Source of the DNA: Anaerolineales bacterium
Lineage (GTDB): Bacteria > Chloroflexota > Anaerolineae > 4572-78 > NAK82
DNA length: 14,269 nucleotides
NCBI GenBank assembly: GCA_024643945.1
Contig: JAHELX010000087.1
Location: 1-14,269 of the forward strand
Direction: 5' to 3'
Of this stretch, positions 1-6,345 are shown piece after piece. The notes under the pieces were generated by a model. The model did not search any database. It saw only the letters and a program-made list of their open reading frames with translations, and had not been told where the DNA came from. A program made the position numbers and the translations under genes. Position 1 is the stretch's first letter, and each line of letters begins with the position of its first letter.

Positions 1-1
1 G

Positions 2-262
2 CACCGCAAGAGCAGGCGCAAGCAAAGAGGGTGCACCTATGGTCCCGAGGTGGATGACACCCTGCGGGTTATCTCCGAGAGCGTGGACTATATCTGCCCC
101 GAACGCCTCACGCCCAACTTAGTTTGGATGGCCAAGCATCTCGCCGCCCACGGCGAAATAGAAACAACGCCTGAGTTGCTGGCCCAGTTGGGTCAGATCA
201 GTGTCTCTACGGTCCGGCGACGCCAGGATCGGATCCGGCAAGACCAACCTCGTCTGCCCCAT
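2..262 (+). pseudogene. Remnant of integrase-type transposase (N-terminal region only)
   Basis: The first ~85 codons of the open frame match, by recognition, the region just upstream of the catalytic core in rve/integrase-type transposases: a Tyr-Gly-Pro-Glu-Val motif, an ERLTPNL helix and a helix-turn-helix-like QLGQISVSTVRRR segment. The DDE catalytic core that should follow is absent; a receiver-domain linker begins instead at about 257-262. The 5' part lies outside the window. It is therefore a truncated mobile-element gene fused in frame to a foreign 3' partner. No terminal inverted repeat of an insertion sequence could be identified here. Confidence 0.6.
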
Positions 263-709
263 CACAGGGCGGATACTTCCCAGGAGGCGGCAGACCCCCT
301 GGAGACGATCGATTTGCCGACGGGTGACGAAACCATTCTTCTGGTCGAAGACGACGAGAGGGTGCGTGATATGGCCCGGCATATATTGCAGGATCAGGGT
401 TACACGGTGCTGGAAGCACGAGATAGTCAGAAGGCATTGCAGGTGTCTGCTCGCCATCCTGGCCCCATCCACTTGCTACTGACTGACATCGTCATGCCTG
501 GCATGAGCGGCAGGGTTGTAGCCGAGCGACTTAGCCAGGTTCACCCCGGACTGAAGGTTCTCTTCATTTCGGGCTATACGGACGATGAGACGATTCTGCG
601 CCATGGTGTGCTGGAGTCGGATGGGGCTCTCTTGCAGAAACCGTTTGGCGCTGTGGCGCTGACCGATAAGGTGCGCCAGGCGCTGAACGAGCCGAAGGGA
701 GGGGCCTAA
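2..709 (+). CDS. Chimeric ORF: transposase fragment fused to a response-regulator receiver domain (5' partial)
   Basis: The frame is open to the left edge. A GTG at 50 is the first usable start inside the window and gives 219 aa. Residues (counted from that GTG) up to about 70 resemble the N-terminal region of integrase-type transposases: a basic stretch and a YGPEV motif (encoded before position 50), then DYICPERLTPNL and LGQISVSTVRR. From about residue 71 the sequence reads like the linker and receiver module at the end of a hybrid histidine kinase. Receiver features are the acidic pocket E100-D101-D102, phosphoacceptor D146 in LLLTDIVMPGMSG, S174 in FISGY and K197 in QKPF. No output domain follows, so phosphorylation could only be sensed through a partner. 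The two halves come from unrelated families, so this is most likely a recombination or IS-insertion scar. The receiver looks intact, but whether it is expressed is unknown. Family calls are firm for the receiver and moderate for the transposase part. Confidence 0.75.
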   Translation, partial: HRKSRRKQRGCTYGPEVDDTLRVISESVDYICPERLTPNLVWMAKHLAAHGEIETTPELLAQLGQISVSTVRRRQDRIRQDQPRLPHHRADTSQEAADPLETIDLPTGDETILLVEDDERVRDMARHILQDQGYTVLEARDSQKALQVSARHPGPIHLLLTDIVMPGMSGRVVAERLSQVHPGLKVLFISGYTDDETILRHGVLESDGALLQKPFGAVALTDKVRQALNEPKGGA

Positions 710-830
710 AGACCCCCTAAAGATCTCCTGAAACCTGTGACGGAACTTCTTACACAGGGTGCCTGACCTGCGCTTCGGTAGTGCGATCCAGTAGGAGGAG
801 CCCTAAAGCCGTCCTAAAACACGCCTAAAA
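705..830 (+). repeat. Two triplets of CCTAAA-type direct repeats with an 11-bp pitch
   Basis: CCTAAAG starts at 705 and 716, and a variant CCTGAAA starts at 727. A second set starts at 802 (CCTAAAG), 813 (CCTAAAA) and 824 (CCTAAAA). Within each set the spacing is exactly 11 bp, about one helical turn; the sets are 75 bp apart. The first copy contains the stop codon of the upstream ORF. Direct repeats with an 11-bp pitch are the binding architecture of PhoB/OmpR-family winged-helix regulators, so this may be an operator array, but that assignment is inference. A short inverted repeat, CCTGTG (734-739) with CACAGG (753-758), lies between the sets. Nothing else was recognised in the rest of the gene-free stretch 710-938. 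Confidence 0.6.
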
Positions 831-938
831 GCGAAACAGGGCCGTTTCATGCACTCGCGTGACTACACAGAACATTGGGTGCTTTCAGGATGCTATGCAT
901 GAGCGTTTTTACAGGTCCTAAGCAAAGCAAATTGGGTA

Positions 939-967
939 TTGACATTTTATCATTTAAATGCTATAAT
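939..967 (+). promoter_or_regulatory. Sigma70-type promoter of the GntR regulator gene
   Basis: A perfect -35 box TTGACA at 939-944 and a perfect -10 box TATAAT at 962-967 are separated by 17 bp. The spacer is AT-rich. Transcription should begin around 973-976, about 40 nt before the regulator start codon and within the palindromes described next. It is the only full-consensus promoter I found in the window. Confidence 0.85.
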
Positions 968-970
968 TCA

Positions 971-990
971 GACATTAGGATGTCAGACAT
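971..990. promoter_or_regulatory. Overlapping palindromes: candidate operator for GntR autoregulation
   Basis: GACAT-TAGG-ATGTC (971-984) and the perfect 11-bp palindrome ATGTC-A-GACAT (980-990) share the ATGTC half-site, giving three alternating half-sites directly after the -10 box. GntR-family repressors bind short palindromes of this size and are often autoregulated, so this is a strong candidate operator. I did not find an obvious second copy in front of the metabolic genes. Confidence 0.55.
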
Positions 991-1014
991 CTATTCATCA
1001 GAAGGTTGGTCATC

Positions 1015-1767
1015 ATGTCAATTTTCGTTAAAGCAACGTTTTCGACTGCGACTGAGGTGGTAGCTGACCAACTTCGCAAAGCTATCCTCTCAGGGGCGTT
1101 TGAGCCGGGTTCACAGCTACCCCCTGAAAAGGAACTCGTAGATGCGCTAGGCGTGTCACGTGCAACCTTACGTGAGTCTCTGCGCACATTAGAGAACCAA
1201 GGCCTGATTATCAGGCGCCATGGTGTGGGAACATTCGTGCGGTCTCGGTTCATACTAAAAAATCTAAATGTAAACTATGGCATCACTGATATGATCTCGT
1301 CTGCTGGATCAATCCCAGGTACGTCTCACTTGATTATCCGCGAAGAGCAAGCCGATGCAGATTTGGCTGAAAGTCTTAATATAGAATCAAATGCGAAAGT
1401 AGTTGTGGTGGAACGCGTTCGCGTCGCTGATGACCGGCCCGTGGTCTACTCTTTGGATATTTTCGCCCGTTCCCTCACGCCGAACAAGATAGAGGACTTG
1501 CACTTGCTAGGGGAGCGGTCAATATATGAGTATTTCCATTCAGAACTGAATCTGACCATCCACCACGGTATCGCCAGGCTGTCAGCCGTCAAGGCAGATA
1601 AGGAATTGTCTCGCCACCTTGGCATACGTGAAGGAGCTTCGCTACTTTACATTCGGCAAGTGGATTACCTGAGCAATCAGCAACCTGTACTTTTATCACA
1701 TGAATATCATGTCTCTGATGCTTTTGAGGTAATAGTGTATCGAACTGGTCCGGGGGGGAGCATCTAA
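1015..1767 (+). CDS. GntR-family transcriptional regulator with UTRA effector domain
   Basis: This 250-aa protein is a DNA-binding repressor or activator sensing a small molecule, by family usually a sugar, sugar phosphate or amino-acid derivative. Residues ~12-76 form the GntR winged helix: PGSQLPPEKELVDALGVSRA, TLRESLRTLENQGLI and the wing RRHGVGTFV. Residues ~98-242 form a UTRA (HutC-type) ligand domain, with VVVVERVRVADDRPVVY, a central IYEYF segment and LYIRQVDYLSNQQPVLLSHEYH near the end. Length is normal for the HutC subfamily. ATG 1015 is chosen over the in-frame TTG at 1006 because GAAGG at 1001-1005 lies 9 nt before the ATG but directly abuts the TTG. It has its own promoter and candidate operator. 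The catabolic genes begin 425 bp downstream, so it probably controls them, but that link is inferred from position. Confidence 0.92.
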   Translation: MSIFVKATFSTATEVVADQLRKAILSGAFEPGSQLPPEKELVDALGVSRATLRESLRTLENQGLIIRRHGVGTFVRSRFILKNLNVNYGITDMISSAGSIPGTSHLIIREEQADADLAESLNIESNAKVVVVERVRVADDRPVVYSLDIFARSLTPNKIEDLHLLGERSIYEYFHSELNLTIHHGIARLSAVKADKELSRHLGIREGASLLYIRQVDYLSNQQPVLLSHEYHVSDAFEVIVYRTGPGGSI

Positions 1768-1783
1768 AATCAATCCTACAATC

Positions 1784-2040
1784 TATCTAAATAAGGCCTG
1801 GTCACAATTAAGGTTTACACAGATTTTAACGCAAGGCCCAAAGTTGTGGATCCTTTTTGAAAATCGAGCGATTTACGTTTGACTGGCATAGAAAAGGTAC
1901 TTCAAAAACCTAAGGGTCCATAAAAGAATAAGTTCACGCACTACTATCCATCTTGCCTGAGAAATCCGCCCTAAATGCGGGAAGTTATTCATTTACGGAC
2001 CCTAAGTAAATATGAATTATGGCCAGGCCTCATCTAAATA
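1784..2040. repeat. Nested imperfect inverted-repeat element (possible MITE or degenerate mobile element)
   Basis: Two pairs of inverted arms are nested. The outer arms, 1784-1818 and 2006-2040, match at 27 of 35 positions with a common AGGCCTGG core. The inner arms, 1911-1935 and 1981-2005, match at 21 of 25 positions around GGGTCC/GGACCC. The loop is 1936-1980. On the right the arms are adjacent; on the left they are separated by about 92 bp (1819-1910), as if one arm had received an insertion. No coding frame is evident. The element fills most of the 425-bp gap between the GntR gene and the first aldolase. The remaining part, 2041-2178, shows no motif I can assign, and no convincing promoter for the aldolase genes was found. 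Confidence 0.55.
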
Positions 2041-2192
2041 GGTTACCTCTCTCAAAAGACACAGGGCATCGCCTTGCGGCCCGCGCAATTATCAGCGTAC
2101 CTTTACGGGAAACAGCGCTAGGACTTGGCTAAGCTGCCTGCCTAACCAACTCAACAATTATTAAGGAACAAGAGGGATGGAGGTATAAGACA

Positions 2193-3086
2193 ATGGACAA
2201 CAATTTTAAGTTCTCGGGGATTGCGCCGGCTTTAGTGACTTCATTCACAGCCGAAGGCGAATTGGATCTTGAGGGAATAAAGACGAATGTTGATTACCTT
2301 ATCGAAAAGGGTGTGTGGGGTCTGGTTGTCTGTGGCAGCACAGGTGAAGCCGCCGCTTTGACGCGCGATGAAAGAGTGAAAGTCATCGAGACATCTGTAG
2401 CGACTGCCAACGGGCGAGTCAAGATCATCGCTGGCGCCGGCGCTCCATCGACTTCCGAGACAATTCAATTGTGCAGAGAGGCGAAGGAAGCCGGAGCGGA
2501 CGCAGTTCTCGTAATCACTCCCTTTTATCTCATTCCGACCCAAGAAGGTTTATTGCATCACTTCAAGACAATCGACAAAAAAGTTGACTTGCCGATCATC
2601 GCATACAATATCCCCCCTCACACTAACGTTGACATTGATATGGATACCCTCGAGAAGCTTTCCGAGCTGGAGAATATTGTAGGCTTGAAGGAAAGTAGCG
2701 GCCGTGCGTGGTACGTGGCGGAAGCGATTGCGCGAGTAGGTAATAAGATTGCCATCATCGAAGGCGGGGATGATGTACTTTTTCCCTCGCTCTGCATGGG
2801 TGCTAGCGGCGCTATAGTCGCGTTTGGCAACCTGGCTCCAGTCGAACTCGTGGCAATGTTCAACGCAATCAGGGCAGGTAATTATGACCAAGCTCGGGAG
2901 ATATACTTCCAGATTTTGCCTATTGCCCGCGCTATTGCTGTATCAGTCAACTTCCCTTCCGCGGTCAAGGCGGGCGTAGAGATGCTTGGCAGGCCCGCCG
3001 GTCCTACTCGGAGTCCGATCCTTCCCCTAACCTCCAAAGAACACGACCAAATCCACCAAGCACTGATAGTATCAAAGCTTTTATGA
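2193..3086 (+). CDS. DapA/N-acetylneuraminate-lyase superfamily class I aldolase
   Basis: This 297-aa TIM-barrel lyase has the normal length for the DHDPS/NAL superfamily, which cleaves or forms 2-keto acids through a lysine Schiff base. Visible motifs are CGSTGEAAAL (residues 47-56, the substrate-carboxylate loop), ITPFYLIPTQEG (108-119), catalytic Tyr138 in AYNIP, and Schiff-base Lys166 in GLKESSG. The position after the tyrosine where DHDPS usually has the Arg that grips aspartate semialdehyde reads PPHTN, so a lysine-biosynthesis role is unlikely. A sugar-acid aldolase such as a 2-keto-3-deoxy-acid lyase fits the neighbours better, but the substrate is not determinable. ATG 2193 has GGAGG at 2179-2183, 9 nt upstream. 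The DeoC/LsrF-type aldolase gene follows after 119 bp, a gap where I saw no terminator. Confidence 0.9.
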   Translation: MDNNFKFSGIAPALVTSFTAEGELDLEGIKTNVDYLIEKGVWGLVVCGSTGEAAALTRDERVKVIETSVATANGRVKIIAGAGAPSTSETIQLCREAKEAGADAVLVITPFYLIPTQEGLLHHFKTIDKKVDLPIIAYNIPPHTNVDIDMDTLEKLSELENIVGLKESSGRAWYVAEAIARVGNKIAIIEGGDDVLFPSLCMGASGAIVAFGNLAPVELVAMFNAIRAGNYDQAREIYFQILPIARAIAVSVNFPSAVKAGVEMLGRPAGPTRSPILPLTSKEHDQIHQALIVSKLL

Positions 3087-3205
3087 ACTGGTCGATCGGA
3101 TGCCGAACAAAAGCTAGAGAGTAACTCTGGCAAATGAGAAACTGAATCACGATAAGACTCATTGCAGATGTCGTTGGGTGGATACCAAAAGGAGTGCCAC
3201 GAGGA

Positions 3206-4054
3206 ATGGCAGCATCAACCGGAAAACTCATACGCACAAAACGGCTTATTGAGCCTGAGACGAATTCTTGCGTGATTTGTGCACTTGATCATGGAATGAC
3301 CTCGCCGACATTTCTGAGTGGGTTGTACGATACGACGGCGCGAATTCATGAGGTGCTAGCGGGCGGGGCAAACGTCCTAATGCTTGGTAGAGGGATGGCC
3401 AACTCCTCAGCCCAGTTTTTCAGGCCGACTACTTCTTTGGCTTTGATGTTGACCGCCTCATCTGCCGGTCGCCCAGGTGGTGCCTCGATCACGCCGATTG
3501 GTTCAGTTGAGGAGGCCTTGACCATCGGTGCTGACGCTGTAGTTGTATATGTTGCCTTAGCCTGTGAGAACGAGCCAGAGATAATAACGTACCTGTCGGA
3601 TATCGGAGAGAGTTGTAATTGGTTAGGCATGCCTTTGATTGCTGAGGCCGAGTACCCAAACGCCTACCAAAGCGTATCCGATATGGCGACGAGCTTCGGT
3701 GTGGACTACTTGCTTCGCAATGCTCGGCTCTGTGCTGAACTGGGGGCCGATATCGTCAAAGTCAACTGGAGCGGCAGTGCTCAGTCCTTTGGCGATATTA
3801 TTCGTGCCTGCGACCGGCCGGTTGTTTTGGCTGGTGGAACACTTGTCAGTGACGAAGTACTACTGACTCGAATGCAGGAGGCACGTGACGTGGGGGCTGT
3901 TGGTTGCTCAGTTGGGCGAAACATCTTCCAGCATGAGAAACCCGAGTTTATCACTCGTGCCATCGCCCGAGTTTTTCGGGACAAGTGGACGGCTAAGGAA
4001 GCCCTTCAGGAGCTTCAAGAAACGTTGATTTCAGCCAAAGCACAAAGCCAATAA
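3206..4054 (+). CDS. DeoC/FbaB/LsrF-type class I aldolase
   Basis: This 282-aa protein has the plan of the DeoC/LacD/FbaB/LsrF TIM-barrel aldolases, which act on ketose phosphates through a Schiff base. Key features are ALDHGMTSP near the N-terminus (Asp28-His29), ADIVKVNWSG with candidate Schiff-base Lys185, the phosphate-binding AGGTLVSDE loop, and CSVGRNIFQ at the end of the barrel. Length is close to LsrF and archaeal class I FBA. Start choice is uncertain: ATG 3206 has AAAGGAG about 11 nt upstream, while an in-frame GTG at 3194 overlaps that Shine-Dalgarno sequence and is less likely. It follows a different class I aldolase and precedes sugar kinase and isomerase genes. A role in splitting a phosphorylated ketose into DHAP and an aldehyde is inferred. 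Confidence 0.85.
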   Translation: MAASTGKLIRTKRLIEPETNSCVICALDHGMTSPTFLSGLYDTTARIHEVLAGGANVLMLGRGMANSSAQFFRPTTSLALMLTASSAGRPGGASITPIGSVEEALTIGADAVVVYVALACENEPEIITYLSDIGESCNWLGMPLIAEAEYPNAYQSVSDMATSFGVDYLLRNARLCAELGADIVKVNWSGSAQSFGDIIRACDRPVVLAGGTLVSDEVLLTRMQEARDVGAVGCSVGRNIFQHEKPEFITRAIARVFRDKWTAKEALQELQETLISAKAQSQ

Positions 4055-4183
4055 GACGTCCCATATTTTGTCAAGCCCCGAGTTTGACGCTATCCCCCAC
4101 TCACGCGGACCTGGTCAGCTAGGGCATAGACGCCAAAGGCACACAGAGATATTTCGAGTCTACCTTGGCTCAAGCACTGAGAA

Positions 4184-4306
4184 GTTGTGAATTATTCGAT
4201 TTTGCGTCATGGTGTCCACAATGCGTAGGGTGCGTGAAACGCACCACAGACTGTAGTGCACGGTGCGTTTCACGCACCCTACAAATCCCTACAAATGATT
4301 CACAAC
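4184..4306. repeat. Palindromic MITE-like repeat with a 21-bp perfect stem
   Basis: The outer ends GTTGTGAATTATT (4184-4196) and AATGATTCACAAC (4294-4306) are inverted copies with one mismatch. Inside them lies a perfect 21-bp inverted repeat, 4225-4245 and 4262-4282, built on GTAGGGTGCGTG and its complement, with a 16-nt loop. Each arm is itself partly palindromic (GTGCGT-GAA-ACGCAC). The right arm runs into a tandem 10-bp duplication, CCCTACAAAT at 4277-4286 and 4287-4296. GTAGGGTGCGT-type palindromes are familiar as dispersed repeats in bacterial genomes. No protein is encoded. The rest of 4055-4400 shows nothing I can assign. Confidence 0.7.
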
Positions 4307-4414
4307 CTCCGACCACGAGGCCATGGCCCCTGAGTGGGTCGGTGTCTGATCTGCACTTACTGTACCGCGAACTCGGTTACTCACTGCATTCATGATATTA
4401 GGAGGTGGCTAACC

Positions 4415-4753
4415 ATGGCCTCAGGGGAACCGAAAGTCGTTCGACGAAAGGATGCGCGCAATTTTATGGAGGGCGACGAACACTGCCGGGAGTACGTGAG
4501 CACCGGCAAGGTCACATTTGGCACCTCTACCCTGCACCCCGGCCAGCGCGGCTTGGTGGATAACGGGCATCCTGACTCGCACGAAGTATTCTTCGTTGTC
4601 CAAGGTCACGTCTTGCTGCACACGGAGGGCAGCAAGTATTACGAGTTGGAGGAGGGCGACGCTATCCTAATCCCGGAAGGAGTGCCGCACACGTTACTTA
4701 ACGTCGGTGAACAGACGGCCATTCTAAGCTGGAGCTGTGCCCCGAGCCCTTAA
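4415..4753 (+). CDS. Small single-domain cupin
   Basis: This 112-aa protein is a single cupin beta-barrel. Cupin motif 1 is visible as GHPDSHEVFFVVQG (residues 51-64) and motif 2 as EGDAILIPEGVPHTLLN (80-96). Likely metal ligands are His52, Glu57 and His92; the first motif-1 histidine position is Asn50, and an extra His56 is present. Small cupins in sugar operons can be sugar or sugar-phosphate isomerases or epimerases, or non-catalytic binding proteins, and the sequence does not decide between these. ATG 4415 has GGAGG at 4401-4405, 9 nt upstream; a longer in-frame extension to 4334 lacks such a site. The kinase ATG lies 37 nt after the stop codon, so the two genes are probably co-transcribed. 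Confidence 0.85.
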   Translation: MASGEPKVVRRKDARNFMEGDEHCREYVSTGKVTFGTSTLHPGQRGLVDNGHPDSHEVFFVVQGHVLLHTEGSKYYELEEGDAILIPEGVPHTLLNVGEQTAILSWSCAPSP

Positions 4754-4790
4754 GCATCTCGGTCTTGGTCCAGGAACACAGGTGAATGGG

Positions 4791-6305
4791 ATGGATAAGA
4801 TCATCAGTGTCGACCTTGGTACCACTGCCTTAAAGATGGCTTTGTTTGATCGCCACGGCAAAATGCTGGCGTTGGCGACGAAAGAATACGGGTTGTTGAC
4901 CCCTGACACCCTCTCAGTCGAGATGGAGGTGACAACCTACTGGCACGCTTTTAAAGAGGCCATCGCCGAAGTTGTCCAGAAGACCAAGGCTCAACCGAAG
5001 GAAATCAAGGCACTAGGCATCTCTGCACAAGGCGAGACGCTGATCTTCATTGATAGGGCAGGCGAGCCGCTCCGTCCGGCCATCGTCTGGCTGGACAACA
5101 GAGCGCAGGAGGAGGCTGACATCCTGGCCCACGAATTCGGCAATGAAGCGACCTACAAGATCACTGGGCAAGTCTCCATCGTGCCAACGTGGCCTGCTTC
5201 CAAAATCTTCTGGTTGAAGCGCCACGAACCTGACATCTACAAGCAAGTATGCAAGTATCTGCTCATAGAAGATTACTTCATTTACCGGCTGACAGGCAAG
5301 TGCGTCTGTGAGGGCTCGTTGATTACATCTACTGTCTATTGGAATCTCACAACAAAGGCGTGGTGGCCGGAAATGCTCCAATACCTGGAGGTGTCGTTCG
5401 AGCAATTGCCCGAGATTCGAGAACCAGGTGAACCAGTGGGGGAGCTGTTGCCGGAGATCGCAGCCGAACTGGGGCTCTGGCCGGGAACGGTTGTCTGTAC
5501 TGGTGCCCTGGACCAAGCGGCGGGGGCAATTGGCGTTGGAAACATCAGGCCGGGCGTCTTCTCAGAGAACACTGGCGCGGCACTGGCTATATGCGCCACT
5601 GTGGAAAAACCAATTTTTGATCCCAACCAGCAAATGCCTTGTCATTATCACGGCATTCCAGACCTTTATATAGAACACACTTTTACCACGGGGGGCATGG
5701 CCCTTCGCTGGTTCCGCGATGCCTTCTGCCGACCAGAGATTGACGAGGCGCAAGAGAGGGGGATGGATCCATATGACATTCTTGGGCAGCAGGCCAGTTT
5801 GATTGCACCAGGGTGCGAGGGCTTGGTAATGCTCCCCCATCTACAGGGAGCCATGGCACCCGAGGCAAACCCAAAGGCCAAGGGGGTTTTCTATGGATTT
5901 ACTATGCGCCACACCAGAGCACACTACATTCGAGCAATCATGGAAGCCATCGCTTGTATCGTAAAGCGTAACATCGATGTGCTTGAGGGCCTGGGTATTC
6001 CGGTCAGCGAGGTCCGCTGCTTGGGCGGCGGCGCTCGCAGTCAGATCTGGAACCAGATTAAGGCAGACCTTACGCAGCGGCCAGTGGTTACGACCATGAA
6101 TGAAGAGGCGGCTTGCCTAGGGGCCGCCATGCTTGCTGGCACGGCGGTTGGGATATTCAACGACCTAAACCAGGCAGTCAGCGAAATGGTCCAAATAAAG
6201 AACCAATACCAGCCGATCCCTGACAACTTTCCCGCGTATGGAGTCGTTTATGAAACCTATGTACAGCTATACGAAAGCCTTTGCACTCTCTTTGAGAAAG
6301 GTTGA
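4791..6305 (+). CDS. FGGY-family carbohydrate kinase
   Basis: This 504-aa ATP-dependent sugar kinase has the usual length for the xylulokinase/glycerol-kinase family. The N-terminal ASKHA phosphate loop is SVDLGTTALKMALFD. Then come GISAQGETLIFID and PAIVWLDNRAQEEAD, FGGY signature 1 around TWPASKIFWLKRHEP, catalytic base Asp241 in CTGALDQAAGAIG, and FGGY signature 2 in CLGGGARSQIWNQIKAD. The Met-His seen in xylulokinases after the SGQ-like motif is absent (AQGET), so the substrate is probably not plain D-xylulose. ATG 4791 is chosen because the conserved N-terminus starts there and AGGTG lies 5-6 nt upstream. A GTG at 4782 and a longer frame overlapping the cupin are alternatives. Neighbouring isomerase and aldolase genes suggest that it phosphorylates a ketose. 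Confidence 0.93.
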   Translation: MDKIISVDLGTTALKMALFDRHGKMLALATKEYGLLTPDTLSVEMEVTTYWHAFKEAIAEVVQKTKAQPKEIKALGISAQGETLIFIDRAGEPLRPAIVWLDNRAQEEADILAHEFGNEATYKITGQVSIVPTWPASKIFWLKRHEPDIYKQVCKYLLIEDYFIYRLTGKCVCEGSLITSTVYWNLTTKAWWPEMLQYLEVSFEQLPEIREPGEPVGELLPEIAAELGLWPGTVVCTGALDQAAGAIGVGNIRPGVFSENTGAALAICATVEKPIFDPNQQMPCHYHGIPDLYIEHTFTTGGMALRWFRDAFCRPEIDEAQERGMDPYDILGQQASLIAPGCEGLVMLPHLQGAMAPEANPKAKGVFYGFTMRHTRAHYIRAIMEAIACIVKRNIDVLEGLGIPVSEVRCLGGGARSQIWNQIKADLTQRPVVTTMNEEAACLGAAMLAGTAVGIFNDLNQAVSEMVQIKNQYQPIPDNFPAYGVVYETYVQLYESLCTLFEKG

Positions 6306-6345
6306 CTGAAGCATAGCTGTCGAAGAGGTGGAGGAGGTATGAGCA

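Noticed and set aside
2193..3086. Labelling the aldolase as dapA (lysine biosynthesis).
   Set aside because: The DHDPS-specific Arg loop is missing and the neighbours are sugar catabolic genes.
4165..4395. A 76-codon open frame crossing the palindromic repeat.
   Set aside because: It consists largely of repeat sequence, has no ribosome binding site and no family resemblance.
4791..6305. Labelling the kinase as xylB.
   Set aside because: The family is clear but the substrate-loop Met-His typical of xylulokinase is absent, and there is no xylose isomerase of the XylA type.
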